DNA of 64,000 nucleotides from VRUE01 sp963715455. GTDB taxonomy: Bacteria > Actinomycetota > Thermoleophilia > Solirubrobacterales > 70-9. Shown one piece after another: positions 25,246-32,853 of this stretch. The stretch's first letter is position 1. Every line of letters starts with the position of its first letter. The translations under genes and the position numbers were made by a program. The notes under the pieces are model-generated. The model made no database searches. It saw only the letters and a program-made list of their open reading frames with translations, and had not been told where the DNA came from. Location: positions 310,001-374,000 of the forward strand of contig OY970245.1 in NCBI GenBank assembly GCA_963715455.1. Direction: 5' to 3'.

Positions 25246-28056
25246 TCAGCTTCGGAGGTTCCTCAAAACGGTCTGCAGGATGCCGCCGTTTTGGAAGTAA
25301 GTGACCTCGTTGGGGGTGTCGAGGCGGACGGTGGCCTCGAACTCCGTCGGGGGGGCGCCCTCGCGGCGGACAGCGACCTCGATTGTCTTCGCTTCGCCGT
25401 CGCGCAGGTCGCCGATGTCGAAGACCTCTTCGCCGGTCAGGCCGAGTGACTCGATGCTCTCGCCATCGGGGAACTGCAGGGGCAGCACACCCATGCCGAT
25501 CAGGTTGGAGCGGTGGATGCGCTCGAAGCTCTCGGCGATTACGGCGCGCACGCCGAGCAGCTTGGTGCCCTTTGCCGCCCAGTCGCGCGAGGAGCCCGAG
25601 CCGTACTCCTTGCCCGCCAGCACGACCAGCGGCGTGGCTTCGGCGGCGTAGGCCATTGCCGCCTCGTAGATCGTCGTCTCCTCGCCGCCGGGGAAACGGC
25701 GGGTGAAGCCACCGGCCCGCTCGACCAGCAGGTTGCGCAGGCGGATGTTTGCGAAGGTGCCGCGAATCATCACCTCGTGGTTGCCGCGCCGCGAGCCGTA
25801 GGAGTTGAAGTCGCGCGGTTCGACCCCCTGCTCGATCAGCCAGGCGCCGGCGGGGCTGTCCTTCTTAATCGCGCCGGCCGGTGAGATGTGGTCGGTGGTG
25901 ATCGAGTCACCGAGCAACGCCAGCACCCGCGCTTTCTCGATCGGCTCAACGCCGGGCGCCTCGACCGGCATGCCCTCAAAGAAAGAGGGGCGACGCACGT
26001 AGGTCGAGTCGGGCCAGGTGTAGCGGTCGCCCTCGGGCACCTCGACCGCGCGCCAGGTCTCGTCGCCGGTCATCACCTCGCCGTAGTTGCGGGTGAACAT
26101 CTCCGAGGCGATCGAGCGGCCGACCAGCTCCTTTATCTCGGCCGCGTCGGGCCAGACGTCACGCAGATAGACCGGCTCGCCGTCGGACCCCTCCCCCAGC
26201 GGCTCGTTGATCAGGTCGAGGTCCATGCGCCCGGCGAGCGCGTAGGCGACGACCAGGGGTGGACTGGCCAAGTAGTTGGCCTTGACGTCCTGATTGATAC
26301 GACCCTCGAAGTTGCGGTTGCCGGAGAGCACCGCGCAGACCGCCAGGTCCTTCTCCTCGACCGCCGCCGAAATCTCCGGCGGCAGCGGCCCGGAGTTGCC
26401 GATGCAGGTCGTGCAACCGTAGCCGACCAGGTTGAACTGCAGCTTGTCCAGGTACTTGGTCAGGCCGGCCTTATCCAAGTAATCGGTGACCACGGTCGAG
26501 CCCGGTGCCAGCGAGGTCTTCACCCAGGGCCTGCGAGTGAGGCCACGCTGCACGGCATTGCGGGCGAGCAGGCCGGCGGCAACCATGACGCTCGGGTTGG
26601 AAGTGTTGGTGCAGCTGGTGATCGCGGCGATCACGACACGGCCGTGGTCGAGCTCAAAGCTCGTGCCGTCCTCCAGCGTCACCGCAACCGAGTCGTGGCT
26701 GGCAGGTGCCAGCGTCGCCGTGGGCGCGCCGCTGACTGCCGGGCGGGGCTTGCCGCGCTCATCGTCATGGTCCTCGGCCGGCGGGTCGGAGGCAGGGAAC
26801 GACTCGTAGTTCGCCTCGTCGACGCCGTTGCCCATCTGGGTCGCCGCCTCCGGGTCGAACTCCTCCATCGCCTCGAGGAAGGCCTGCTTGGCCTGCGCCA
26901 GCGGCACCCGGTCCTGGGGCCGCTTGGGCCCGGCGATGCTGGGCACCACCTCACCCAGGTCGAGCTCGAGCAGGTCGGAGAAGAGCGGCTCGGGGGAGCT
27001 CTCCCCCTGGAACATGCCCTGCTCGCGAGCGTAGGCGTCGACCAGCTCGAGCGTCGCGGTCGGCCGGCCGGTCAGCTCCAGGTAGCGCAGCGTCTCGGCG
27101 TCGACCGGGAAGATCGCGCAGGTCGAGCCGAACTCGGGCGACATGTTGCCGATCGTCGCCCGGTCGGCCAGGCCCAACGTCGCCAGCCCGGGGCCGAAGA
27201 ACTCGACGAACTTGGAGACGACGCCGCGCTCGCGCAGCATCTCGGTGACGGTCAGCACCAGGTCGGTGGCGGTCGCCCCCTCGGGCAGCTCCCCGCCGAG
27301 CTTGAAGCCGACCACCTGGGGCAGCAGCATCGAGATCGGCTGGCCCAGCATCGCCGCCTCGGCCTCGATCCCGCCGACGCCCCAGCCAAGCACGCCGAGG
27401 CCGTTGACCATCGTCGTATGCGAGTCGGTGCCGACCAGCGTGTCCGGGTAAGCCTGCAGGGCGCCGTCGCGCGTGCGGCTGTAGACGACCTGGGCGATGT
27501 GCTCCAGGTTGACCTGGTGGCAGATGCCGGTCGCCGGCGGCACGACGCTGAAGTTGTCGAAGGCCTCGCGCCCCCACTTGAGGAAGGAGTAGCGCTCGCG
27601 GTTGCGCTCGAACTCGCGCTCGGCGTTGAGCGCGAAGGCGCGCTCGTTGCCGAAGGCGTCGACCTGCACCGAGTGGTCGATCACCAGGTCGACGTCGACC
27701 AGCGGGTTGATCGCCTCCGGGTCGCCACCGATCTCGGCCATCGCGTCGCGCATCGCCGCCAGATCGACGACGGCCGGCACCCCGGTGAAGTCCTGCATCA
27801 AGACGCGCGCCGGCTGGAAGGGGATCTCGACGCTGGGCTCGGCCGCGGCGTCCCAGCCGGCGATCGCCTCGATCGCCTCAGGCGTCACCGCGACCCCGTC
27901 CTCGAGCCGCAGGACGTTCTCGAGCAGCACCTTGACCGAGTAGGGCAGCCGCGCCACGTCGAAGCGCTCGGCCAGCGCATCAAGCCGGTGGATCTCGTAG
28001 GAGCGGCCGCCAACCTCGAGGGTCGAACGGGCGCCAAAGGAGTTGGAGCTGCTCAC
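25246..28056 (-). CDS. acnA: Aconitate hydratase
   Basis: The 936-residue enzyme isomerises citrate to isocitrate. It has the three cluster-binding Cys in AAITSCTNTSNPSV and YGCTTCIGNSGPL, substrate loops TDSHTTMVNGLGVLGWGVGG and LVGYGC, and the swivel domain with YGSRRGNHEVMIRG and AGKEYGSGSSRDWAAKG. Its length and layout match the AcnA/IRP1 type. An acidic, Pro/Ala-rich insert (about residues 405-440, AEDHDDERGKPRPA) replaces a shorter linker. A small MerR gene lies upstream on the other strand beyond a hairpin element. Confidence 0.96.
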   Translation of the reverse strand: MSSSNSFGARSTLEVGGRSYEIHRLDALAERFDVARLPYSVKVLLENVLRLEDGVAVTPEAIEAIAGWDAAAEPSVEIPFQPARVLMQDFTGVPAVVDLAAMRDAMAEIGGDPEAINPLVDVDLVIDHSVQVDAFGNERAFALNAEREFERNRERYSFLKWGREAFDNFSVVPPATGICHQVNLEHIAQVVYSRTRDGALQAYPDTLVGTDSHTTMVNGLGVLGWGVGGIEAEAAMLGQPISMLLPQVVGFKLGGELPEGATATDLVLTVTEMLRERGVVSKFVEFFGPGLATLGLADRATIGNMSPEFGSTCAIFPVDAETLRYLELTGRPTATLELVDAYAREQGMFQGESSPEPLFSDLLELDLGEVVPSIAGPKRPQDRVPLAQAKQAFLEAMEEFDPEAATQMGNGVDEANYESFPASDPPAEDHDDERGKPRPAVSGAPTATLAPASHDSVAVTLEDGTSFELDHGRVVIAAITSCTNTSNPSVMVAAGLLARNAVQRGLTRRPWVKTSLAPGSTVVTDYLDKAGLTKYLDKLQFNLVGYGCTTCIGNSGPLPPEISAAVEEKDLAVCAVLSGNRNFEGRINQDVKANYLASPPLVVAYALAGRMDLDLINEPLGEGSDGEPVYLRDVWPDAAEIKELVGRSIASEMFTRNYGEVMTGDETWRAVEVPEGDRYTWPDSTYVRRPSFFEGMPVEAPGVEPIEKARVLALLGDSITTDHISPAGAIKKDSPAGAWLIEQGVEPRDFNSYGSRRGNHEVMIRGTFANIRLRNLLVERAGGFTRRFPGGEETTIYEAAMAYAAEATPLVVLAGKEYGSGSSRDWAAKGTKLLGVRAVIAESFERIHRSNLIGMGVLPLQFPDGESIESLGLTGEEVFDIGDLRDGEAKTIEVAVRREGAPPTEFEATVRLDTPNEVTYFQNGGILQTVLRNLRS

Positions 28057-28089
28057 GCCTTCAATCCTAGGGAGCGAGGCCTATCCGCC

Positions 28090-28133
28090 GCATCCGACAT
28101 TCACCCCCCTCCGCTGTGGTCAATGTCGGATGC
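28090..28133 (+). repeat. Solo copy of the 12-nt-loop hairpin element
   Basis: GCATCCGACATT (28090-28101) pairs with AATGTCGGATGC (28122-28133). After one C/C mismatch, ACC/GGT continues the stem, leaving a 12-nt loop. Arm sequence and loop length match the two hairpins around the DUF559 gene (41009-41060 and 41949-42004); the loop shares 8 of 12 bases with the first of these. No nuclease gene is attached here. It covers the stop codon of the small minus-strand frame 28101-28343. Confidence 0.75.
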
Positions 28134-28343
28134 GCCGCAGAAGGCGAGCACCAGCGCCTCGGCGACCTGCTCGCCACCTTCGGATGCGGCGAGGGTCAAG
28201 ACCAGCTCGCCATCGCGCTCGCCGATTCCGAGCTGGAGGAACGAGCAGCAGCTGGCCTCGGCGGCGGCGATCTCCTCCAGCCGACGGCGCGTCCCTTCGT
28301 CGCGGTGAAATCGCAGGGTGTGAGCTGGCGCTAGTGTCAGACC
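28101..28343 (-). pseudogene. Fragment of a small conserved protein next to MerR
   Basis: The minus strand holds an 80-codon open frame without ATG, GTG or TTG start. It reads LRFHRDEGTRRRLEEIAAAE, then SCCSFLQLGIG and GELVLTLAASEGGEQV. This looks like the C-terminal part of a roughly 100-residue family often encoded beside MerR regulators (helix, adjacent Cys pair, two strands). The N-terminal third is missing and its upstream end runs into the MerR operator, so it is probably a truncated remnant, though a CTG start at 28340 cannot be ruled out. The 3' end (ASDIDHSGGG) is formed by the hairpin element. Confidence 0.45.
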
Positions 28344-28360
28344 TCAACCGAGGTTCAGGT
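28341..28360. promoter_or_regulatory. MerR-type dyad operator
   Basis: ACCTCAACC (28341-28349) and GGTTCAGGT (28352-28360) form a 20-bp dyad with one mismatched pair around GA. It lies immediately before the GTG start of the MerR gene (28367), the usual place for such a site between stretched promoter elements. Confidence 0.5.
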
Positions 28361-28366
28361 CAAGGG

Positions 28367-28780
28367 GTGAGTGAGATAACGGAGACGACGCTCAGCATCG
28401 GGGAGGTCGCGAGGAGAGCGGGCCTCAACGTCTCGGCGATTCGCTTCTACGAGAGCAACGGCCTCCTGCCAGAGGCCGAACGGATAAGCGGCATACGTCG
28501 CTTCGGACCCGAGACAGTGAGACGCCTCGGGATCATCGCGGTCGCCAAGCAGGCTGGCTTCTCACTTGGCGAGATCCGTGCCCTGCTCGACTCGGTCGCG
28601 GGGGGAACCCCTGCTCACGAGGAGCTGCAGGCGCTCGCCACTCGCAAGCTACCCGAGGTGGAGGCACTGATCGAGCGGGCGCGGACAATGCGCGATTGGC
28701 TCGAAATCGCCAGTTCCTGCGGCTGCGAGTCTCTGGAGGCCTGCGGGCTCTTTGACGCTGGGCCTGAAGCCCCCGCATGA
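28367..28780 (+). CDS. MerR-family regulator with three-Cys SoxR-like C-terminus
   Basis: GTG 28367 starts a 137-residue protein. The winged HTH (LSIGEVARRAGLNVSAIRFY, ESNGLLPEAER) is followed by the dimerisation helix and a C-terminal SSCGCESLEACGLF. SoxR holds a [2Fe-2S] cluster with four Cys (CxxCxC then Cys); here the first is missing (ASSCGC), so a classical SoxR redox switch is doubtful. The dyad operator just upstream implies autoregulation. The end meets the convergent SDR gene. Confidence 0.85.
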   Translation: MSEITETTLSIGEVARRAGLNVSAIRFYESNGLLPEAERISGIRRFGPETVRRLGIIAVAKQAGFSLGEIRALLDSVAGGTPAHEELQALATRKLPEVEALIERARTMRDWLEIASSCGCESLEACGLFDAGPEAPA

Positions 28781-28781
28781 G

Positions 28782-29582
28782 CTAGTGCTTGTCGGTCTGC
28801 CCTTTGGCGACGTTGGCGGCGGCCTTCTGGCCGGCGTCGCCGCTGGCGACCTTGACCGAAATGCCGGGGCTGGCGAGGGCGAAGTGGGCAAGCAATCGTT
28901 GCTGGATCGGTGCCACGGTGATCTCGACCTTGTTGTGCTCGATTGCCTTGACGACCGCATCGGCCACCTGCTTGGGCGAGCCGGTGCCGAGGCCCGGGAT
29001 CGGGTCGGCGCCAGAGTCCGCATACATGCCGGCTTCGCGGATCGTCCCCGGAGACACGATGGAAACACCGATTCCCAGCGGATCGAGGTCGGCGCGCAGG
29101 CCGAGGGCGAAGCCGCGCAGGCCGAACTTGGTCGCGTTGTAGACGGAGGAGAGCGGCGTCGCCGACTTGCCCGAGAGGGAGGAGATGAAAACCATGTGTC
29201 CCCGGCCGCGCTCGACCATGCCGGCCTCCAGGGCGCGGGCGAGGTGCATCGGCGCCTCGAGGTTGACGCGCAGGGTGCCGACCAGGCGCTCACTGGTGAA
29301 CTCGGGCAGGCGGCCGGTGCCGGGCAGGCCAGCGTTGGCGACGAGGACGTCGACGTCGCCAGCCTCGACGGCCAGCTTCTCTGCCGCGCCGGCCTCGGCC
29401 AGGTCTGAGGGCAGCACTCTGTGCCCCTCGCCGGGAAGTTCGGCGGCTAGCGTCTCGAGCGCCTCAACCTTGCGCCCGCTTAGCGCCAGCTTGGCGCCGC
29501 GGGCGGCCAGCGCCTGAGCGATCGCCCGCCCGAGACCGCCCGTCGCGCCTGTGAGCAGCGCTTTCTGTCCCGCAAGTTCCAT
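28782..29582 (-). CDS. Short-chain dehydrogenase/reductase
   Basis: ATG 29582 (MELAGQKALLTGATGGLG) gives 266 residues. It is a classical SDR: nucleotide motif TGATGGLGRAIA, NAGLPG, and catalytic SSLSGKSATPLSSVYNATK with the Ser and YxxxK. The C-terminal stretch VAPIQQRLLAHFALASPG is the substrate-side region. Reduction or oxidation of an alcohol with NAD(P) is expected; the substrate is unknown. It ends two bases after the MerR stop on the opposite strand. Confidence 0.87.
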   Translation of the reverse strand: MELAGQKALLTGATGGLGRAIAQALAARGAKLALSGRKVEALETLAAELPGEGHRVLPSDLAEAGAAEKLAVEAGDVDVLVANAGLPGTGRLPEFTSERLVGTLRVNLEAPMHLARALEAGMVERGRGHMVFISSLSGKSATPLSSVYNATKFGLRGFALGLRADLDPLGIGVSIVSPGTIREAGMYADSGADPIPGLGTGSPKQVADAVVKAIEHNKVEITVAPIQQRLLAHFALASPGISVKVASGDAGQKAAANVAKGQTDKH

Positions 29583-29715
29583 CGCAGCGCGCAAGCTAGC
29601 AGCCGCTGCGTCGAAAGGACTGGGAGCTGCTATGTGCGAGGGATCACAAAATGTTTGTTTTCTATGAGCAAACGGCCGGCCGATCGTCTACACTGCCGCC
29701 GTTCCGAATAACCGA

Positions 29716-29843
29716 AACGCCGAATCTCGCATGCCGAGTGCATTGCGGGAGCGGGGGAACCACGTTTTCGGGGCTAACTCGCCTAGTTCAGGCGGGGGCG
29801 CAGGCTCCTTTCGCGCCAGCCCGACAGCTAACCCCGTAGGCCG
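29716..29843 (+). promoter_or_regulatory. c-di-AMP riboswitch (ydaO/yuaA type)
   Basis: The leader of the NlpC/P60-like gene contains the conserved blocks of the ydaO class: GCGGGGGAACCACG (29751-29764), a GGGGCTAACTCGCC element, and the 3' hallmark CCGACAGCTAACCCCGTAGG (29821-29840). The outer stem is closed by ACGCC near 29717-29721 and GGC(CG) near 29839-29843. A ribosome-binding site (GAAGGAG) begins three bases beyond, so ligand binding could also affect translation. This class binds c-di-AMP and typically turns off cell-wall hydrolase or ion-transport genes. Confidence 0.85.
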
Positions 29844-29858
29844 ACGAAGGAGATCGGT

Positions 29859-30416
29859 TTGCGCAACAACGCTGAGAAGCTCAAGCTAGGCATAGCCATG
29901 GTGGGGGCACTGCTGGCTATGGCCCTGGTCCCAGGCACTGCGGCCGCAGGCTGTGGTGGCGGTGGCCTTTCCCCCGCCGAAACGGATATCTGCACCCCGA
30001 CCGAGAAAGCCAAGCTGCTGCCCAACGGCATGCTGATCCCGCCCAAATCCGCCCCGGCCCGCGTCAAACAGGTGATCTGGGCGGCAAACAGGATCCACAC
30101 CAAGCCTTACGTCTGGGGAGGCGGCCACGCCCGCTGGTGGGATAGCGGTTACGACTGCTCGGGCTCGGTCAGCTACGCCCTGCACGGCGGTAACTTCATC
30201 GAAAGCCCACTGCCCTCGGGCCCGATGGCCAAGTGGGGCCTGCCTGGCGAAGGCCGCTGGATCACCGTCTACAGCAACCCCGGCCACGCCTACGCGGTGA
30301 TCGCCGGTTACCGCTGGGACACCTCGGGCAACGGCGACGGCCGCACCGGCCCAAGCTGGCACGAAGACCTGCGCACGCCCACCGGCTTCGTCGCCCGCCA
30401 CCCCGCCGGCTTCTAA
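29859..30416 (+). CDS. Secreted NlpC/P60-like peptidoglycan hydrolase
   Basis: TTG 29859 follows GAAGGAG by six bases. The 185-residue protein has a signal peptide (KLKLGIAMVGALLAMALVPG, cleaved near TAAAG). It then has KPYVWGGGHARWW and YDCSGSVSYALHG with catalytic Cys100, and NPGHAYAVIAGYRW with His143, the catalytic pair of NlpC/P60 Cys peptidases that cut cell-wall peptides. A short Cys-containing region (CGGGGLSPAETDIC) precedes the domain. The c-di-AMP riboswitch in its leader ties wall hydrolysis to the second messenger of wall and osmotic stress. Confidence 0.82.
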   Translation: MRNNAEKLKLGIAMVGALLAMALVPGTAAAGCGGGGLSPAETDICTPTEKAKLLPNGMLIPPKSAPARVKQVIWAANRIHTKPYVWGGGHARWWDSGYDCSGSVSYALHGGNFIESPLPSGPMAKWGLPGEGRWITVYSNPGHAYAVIAGYRWDTSGNGDGRTGPSWHEDLRTPTGFVARHPAGF

Positions 30417-30433
30417 CCTTTAGGCACAAGCGA

Positions 30434-30459
30434 GTCCCGACCGGTTGTCCGGTCGGGAC
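30434..30459 (+). terminator. Terminator hairpin after the NlpC/P60 gene
   Basis: GTCCCGACCGG (30434-30444) pairs perfectly with CCGGTCGGGAC (30449-30459) around TTGT, 18 bases past the stop. Its loop side CGGTTGTCCG (30442-30451) is also the inverse of CGGACAACCG at 30562-30571, so the two sequences bracket the structured repeat between them. Confidence 0.65.
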
Positions 30460-30465
30460 CTCCCT

Positions 30466-30546
30466 CGGGCGGGTGGCACGAGGGGAGGGGGTCGAGGACG
30501 TACACCTCGCCCGCAGGCCCCCTCCCCTCGTGACAGGACCCGCCCG
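30466..30546 (+). repeat. Structured repeat, copy 1
   Basis: Nested complementarity: an outer 9-bp stem CGGGCGGGT/ACCCGCCCG (30466-30474/30538-30546), a perfect 15-bp stem (30477-30491/30518-30532), and an apical hairpin CGAGG-ACGTACA-CCTCG (30493-30509) followed by CCCGCAG. The 25-base core 30492-30516 is identical to 51603-51627 in copy 2, whereas the 15-bp stem differs in sequence but pairs in both. It sits in the leader between the NlpC/P60 terminator and the ABC transporter operon. Confidence 0.8.
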
Positions 30547-30677
30547 CCAGCTACGCCTTGACGGACAACCGCGCCCCGCGAGATTGTCCTTGCTTTCCTG
30601 AACTACTCGGATAACGTCAAGACGTAGCTGCTACTCCTGACATCCGTCTATCCAACCTCACCAAGCATTACGGCGAG

Positions 30678-31655
30678 GTGGTCGCGGTTGCGGGAATCGA
30701 CCTCGAGGTCGAGCCGGGCGAGTTCTTCACCCTGCTCGGCCCCTCCGGCTCGGGCAAGACGACGACCCTGCGAATGATCGCCGGCTTCGAGGATCCGAGT
30801 AGTGGCACGATCGAGCTGGCCGGCGAGGACGTCAGCGGGGTGCCACCCTACGACCGGGCGATCAACACCGTCTTCCAGGACTACGCCCTCTTTCCCCACA
30901 TGACCGTGGGCGAGAACGTCGCCTACGGCCTGCGCGTCGCCCGGGTCGACAAGACGGAGCGGGCGCGGCGACGCGACGAGGCGCTGGAGATGGTGCGCCT
31001 GCCGGGCTATGGTGAGCGCAAGCCGGGCGAGCTCTCCGGCGGCCAGCGCCAGCGTGTCGCCTTGGCGCGAGCGATCGTCAACCGACCCCGGGTGCTGCTG
31101 CTCGACGAGCCGCTCGGCGCCCTCGACCTGAAGCTGCGCGAGCAGATGCAGGTCGAACTCAAGTCGATCCAGGGCGAGGTGGGAATCACCTTCGTCTACG
31201 TCACCCACGACCAGGACGAGGCGCTGACGATGAGCGACCGGATCGCGGTCTTCAACGACGGCCGCATCGAGCAGATCAGCCCACCGATCGAGCTCTACGA
31301 GCACCCTTCGACCGAGTTCGTCGCCGGCTTCGTCGGCGTCTCCAACCTGCTCGAGCGCGACGGCTCGCGCTTCTCGATCCGCCCGGAGAAGGTGCAGCTG
31401 GTCGAACAGACAGCAACGACCGACGGCCTGCGCACCGAGCGCGGCCACATCGCCGGAATCGCCTACGCGGGGATGGTCACCCGCTACACCGTCGAGCTCG
31501 ATGCCGGCGGGGAGCTTCAAGTCGTTCGTCAGAACGTAGGAGAGTCGGTGGTAGACGCCACCACCGAGCAGGGTAGGGAGGTCATCGTGGGTTGGCGCCC
31601 GGAGCACACGGTCGCCGTCCGAGGTAGTTCCACTACAGAGGAGGAACCATCGTGA
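30678..31655 (+). CDS. potA: Spermidine/putrescine-type ABC transporter ATPase
   Basis: Motifs are Walker A (LGPSGSGKTTTLRMI), Q-loop (VFQDYALFPHM), signature LSGGQRQRVALARAI, Walker B (RVLLLDEPLGALD) and switch His (YVTHDQDEALT), plus a C-terminal regulatory TOBE-like part. It energises the PotBCD permease encoded downstream. The start is a problem: GTG 30678 is the first canonical codon, but clear coding sense begins upstream at 30642 (IRLSNLTKHYGEVVAV). The GTG would remove the first strand and the A-loop Tyr. Translation may begin at ATC 30642 or another unusual codon. Confidence 0.88.
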   Translation: MVAVAGIDLEVEPGEFFTLLGPSGSGKTTTLRMIAGFEDPSSGTIELAGEDVSGVPPYDRAINTVFQDYALFPHMTVGENVAYGLRVARVDKTERARRRDEALEMVRLPGYGERKPGELSGGQRQRVALARAIVNRPRVLLLDEPLGALDLKLREQMQVELKSIQGEVGITFVYVTHDQDEALTMSDRIAVFNDGRIEQISPPIELYEHPSTEFVAGFVGVSNLLERDGSRFSIRPEKVQLVEQTATTDGLRTERGHIAGIAYAGMVTRYTVELDAGGELQVVRQNVGESVVDATTEQGREVIVGWRPEHTVAVRGSSTTEEEPS

Positions 31656-32836
31656 GAACGCACGCAAATCCCGCCCGCACGACGTGGCTGATCATCGTCG
31701 GACTGCTGGCAGTGATGCTCCTGGTGGCCGGCTGCGGCTCCAGCGACGACGAGACCACAGGCAACGAACTGGAGCAGATCGGCAAAACGGAGGGGCAGCT
31801 CGACCTGATCGCCTGGGCTGGATACGTCGAACCGGAATGGACCAAACCGTTCGAAACGAAGACCGGCTGCAAGGTCAACAGCAAGGTCGCCGGCACCTCT
31901 GACGAAATGGTGCAGCTGATGCGCAGCGGCCAGTACGACGGGGTCTCGGCTTCCGGCAACGCCTCGGCGCGGCTGGTCGAGGGTGGTGACGTGGACCCGG
32001 TCAACGTCGACCTGGTGCCCAACTACGAGACCATCTTCGCCGACCTCAAGAACCAGCCCTACAACACCTTCGACGACGTCCACTACGGCATCCCCCACGG
32101 GCGCGGGGCGAACCTGCTGATGTGGAACACCAGCGACGTCAAACCGGCGCCGACCTCCTGGGACGTGATTCTCGATCCGAAAAAGGCGGCCAAATACAAG
32201 GGCCGGATCAGCGCCTACGACGATCCGATCTACATCGCCGATGCGGCCGTCTACCTCAAGGCGCACCAGCCTGACCTGGGGATCGAAGACCCCTACGAGC
32301 TGAACGACGAGCAGTTCGAAGCGGCGGTCAACCTGCTCGAAGAACAGCGCCCGAACGTCGGCGAATACTGGTCTGAAGCCGCCAAGCAGATCTCCGCCTT
32401 CGCCAACGGCGACAGTCAGGTCGGCACGACCTGGCAGTACCAGTACTTCGAACTGGAAGGCGAAGGCGAGCCGGTGGCGGCCAGCCCGGCGAGCCAGGGC
32501 TTCCTGCCCTCCGAGGGTGCGACCGGCTGGTCGGACACCTGGATGCTGAGCTCCCAAGCCCAGCACCCCAACTGCATGTACGAATGGATGGACTGGATCG
32601 TCTCGCCGAAAGTCAACGCCCAGGTGGCCGAATACTTCGGCGAGGCACCGGCGCAGAGCCTTGCCTGCGATGAGACCGCAGACAAAGAATTCTGCACCAA
32701 ATACCACGCCGACAACCCGGGCTTCTGGAAACGGGTCTACTACTGGAAGACACCGCTCGCCGACTGCGGCGACGGCTCGGAAGATTGCAAGGACTACAAC
32801 GAGTGGGTCCAGGCGTGGACCACGATCAAGGGCTGA
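31652..32836 (+). CDS. potD: Polyamine-type ABC transporter substrate-binding lipoprotein
   Basis: GTG 31652 overlaps the ATPase stop (GTGA). The 394-residue protein has a lipoprotein signal: a hydrophobic run and lipobox LLVAGCGSS, with Cys near residue 28. The mature part begins GQLDLIAWAGYVEPEW, the characteristic first strand of PotD/PotF-type solute receptors, with GIPHGRGANLLMWNT and a C-terminal WVQAWTTIKG. It delivers a polyamine or similar small cation to the permeases. A Cys-rich tail (ADCGDGSEDCKDYNEW) is unusual. Confidence 0.85.
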   Translation: MRTHANPARTTWLIIVGLLAVMLLVAGCGSSDDETTGNELEQIGKTEGQLDLIAWAGYVEPEWTKPFETKTGCKVNSKVAGTSDEMVQLMRSGQYDGVSASGNASARLVEGGDVDPVNVDLVPNYETIFADLKNQPYNTFDDVHYGIPHGRGANLLMWNTSDVKPAPTSWDVILDPKKAAKYKGRISAYDDPIYIADAAVYLKAHQPDLGIEDPYELNDEQFEAAVNLLEEQRPNVGEYWSEAAKQISAFANGDSQVGTTWQYQYFELEGEGEPVAASPASQGFLPSEGATGWSDTWMLSSQAQHPNCMYEWMDWIVSPKVNAQVAEYFGEAPAQSLACDETADKEFCTKYHADNPGFWKRVYYWKTPLADCGDGSEDCKDYNEWVQAWTTIKG

Positions 32837-32853
32837 GCTGGTAGCTCTGATCG

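Noticed and set aside
25070..25300. Small plus-strand reading frame inside the structured intergenic region
   Set aside because: Its residues look random (Pro/Arg/Leu-rich) and it runs through all predicted stems into the antisense of acnA; the structure explains the region better.
25888..28308. 806-codon open frame opposite aconitase
   Set aside because: Same reason: composition is that of the antisense of a GC-rich gene, and the minus strand encodes complete AcnA.
28043..28366. Upstream extension of the MerR reading frame
   Set aside because: It encodes an arginine-rich non-protein-like stretch across the hairpin and operator; the HTH starts just after GTG 28367.
30581..30617. Promoter for the polyamine transporter (TTGTCC ... 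GATAAC)
   Set aside because: Spacing between the best -35 and -10 candidates is 19-20 bases and both are weak, so I do not list it as a feature.
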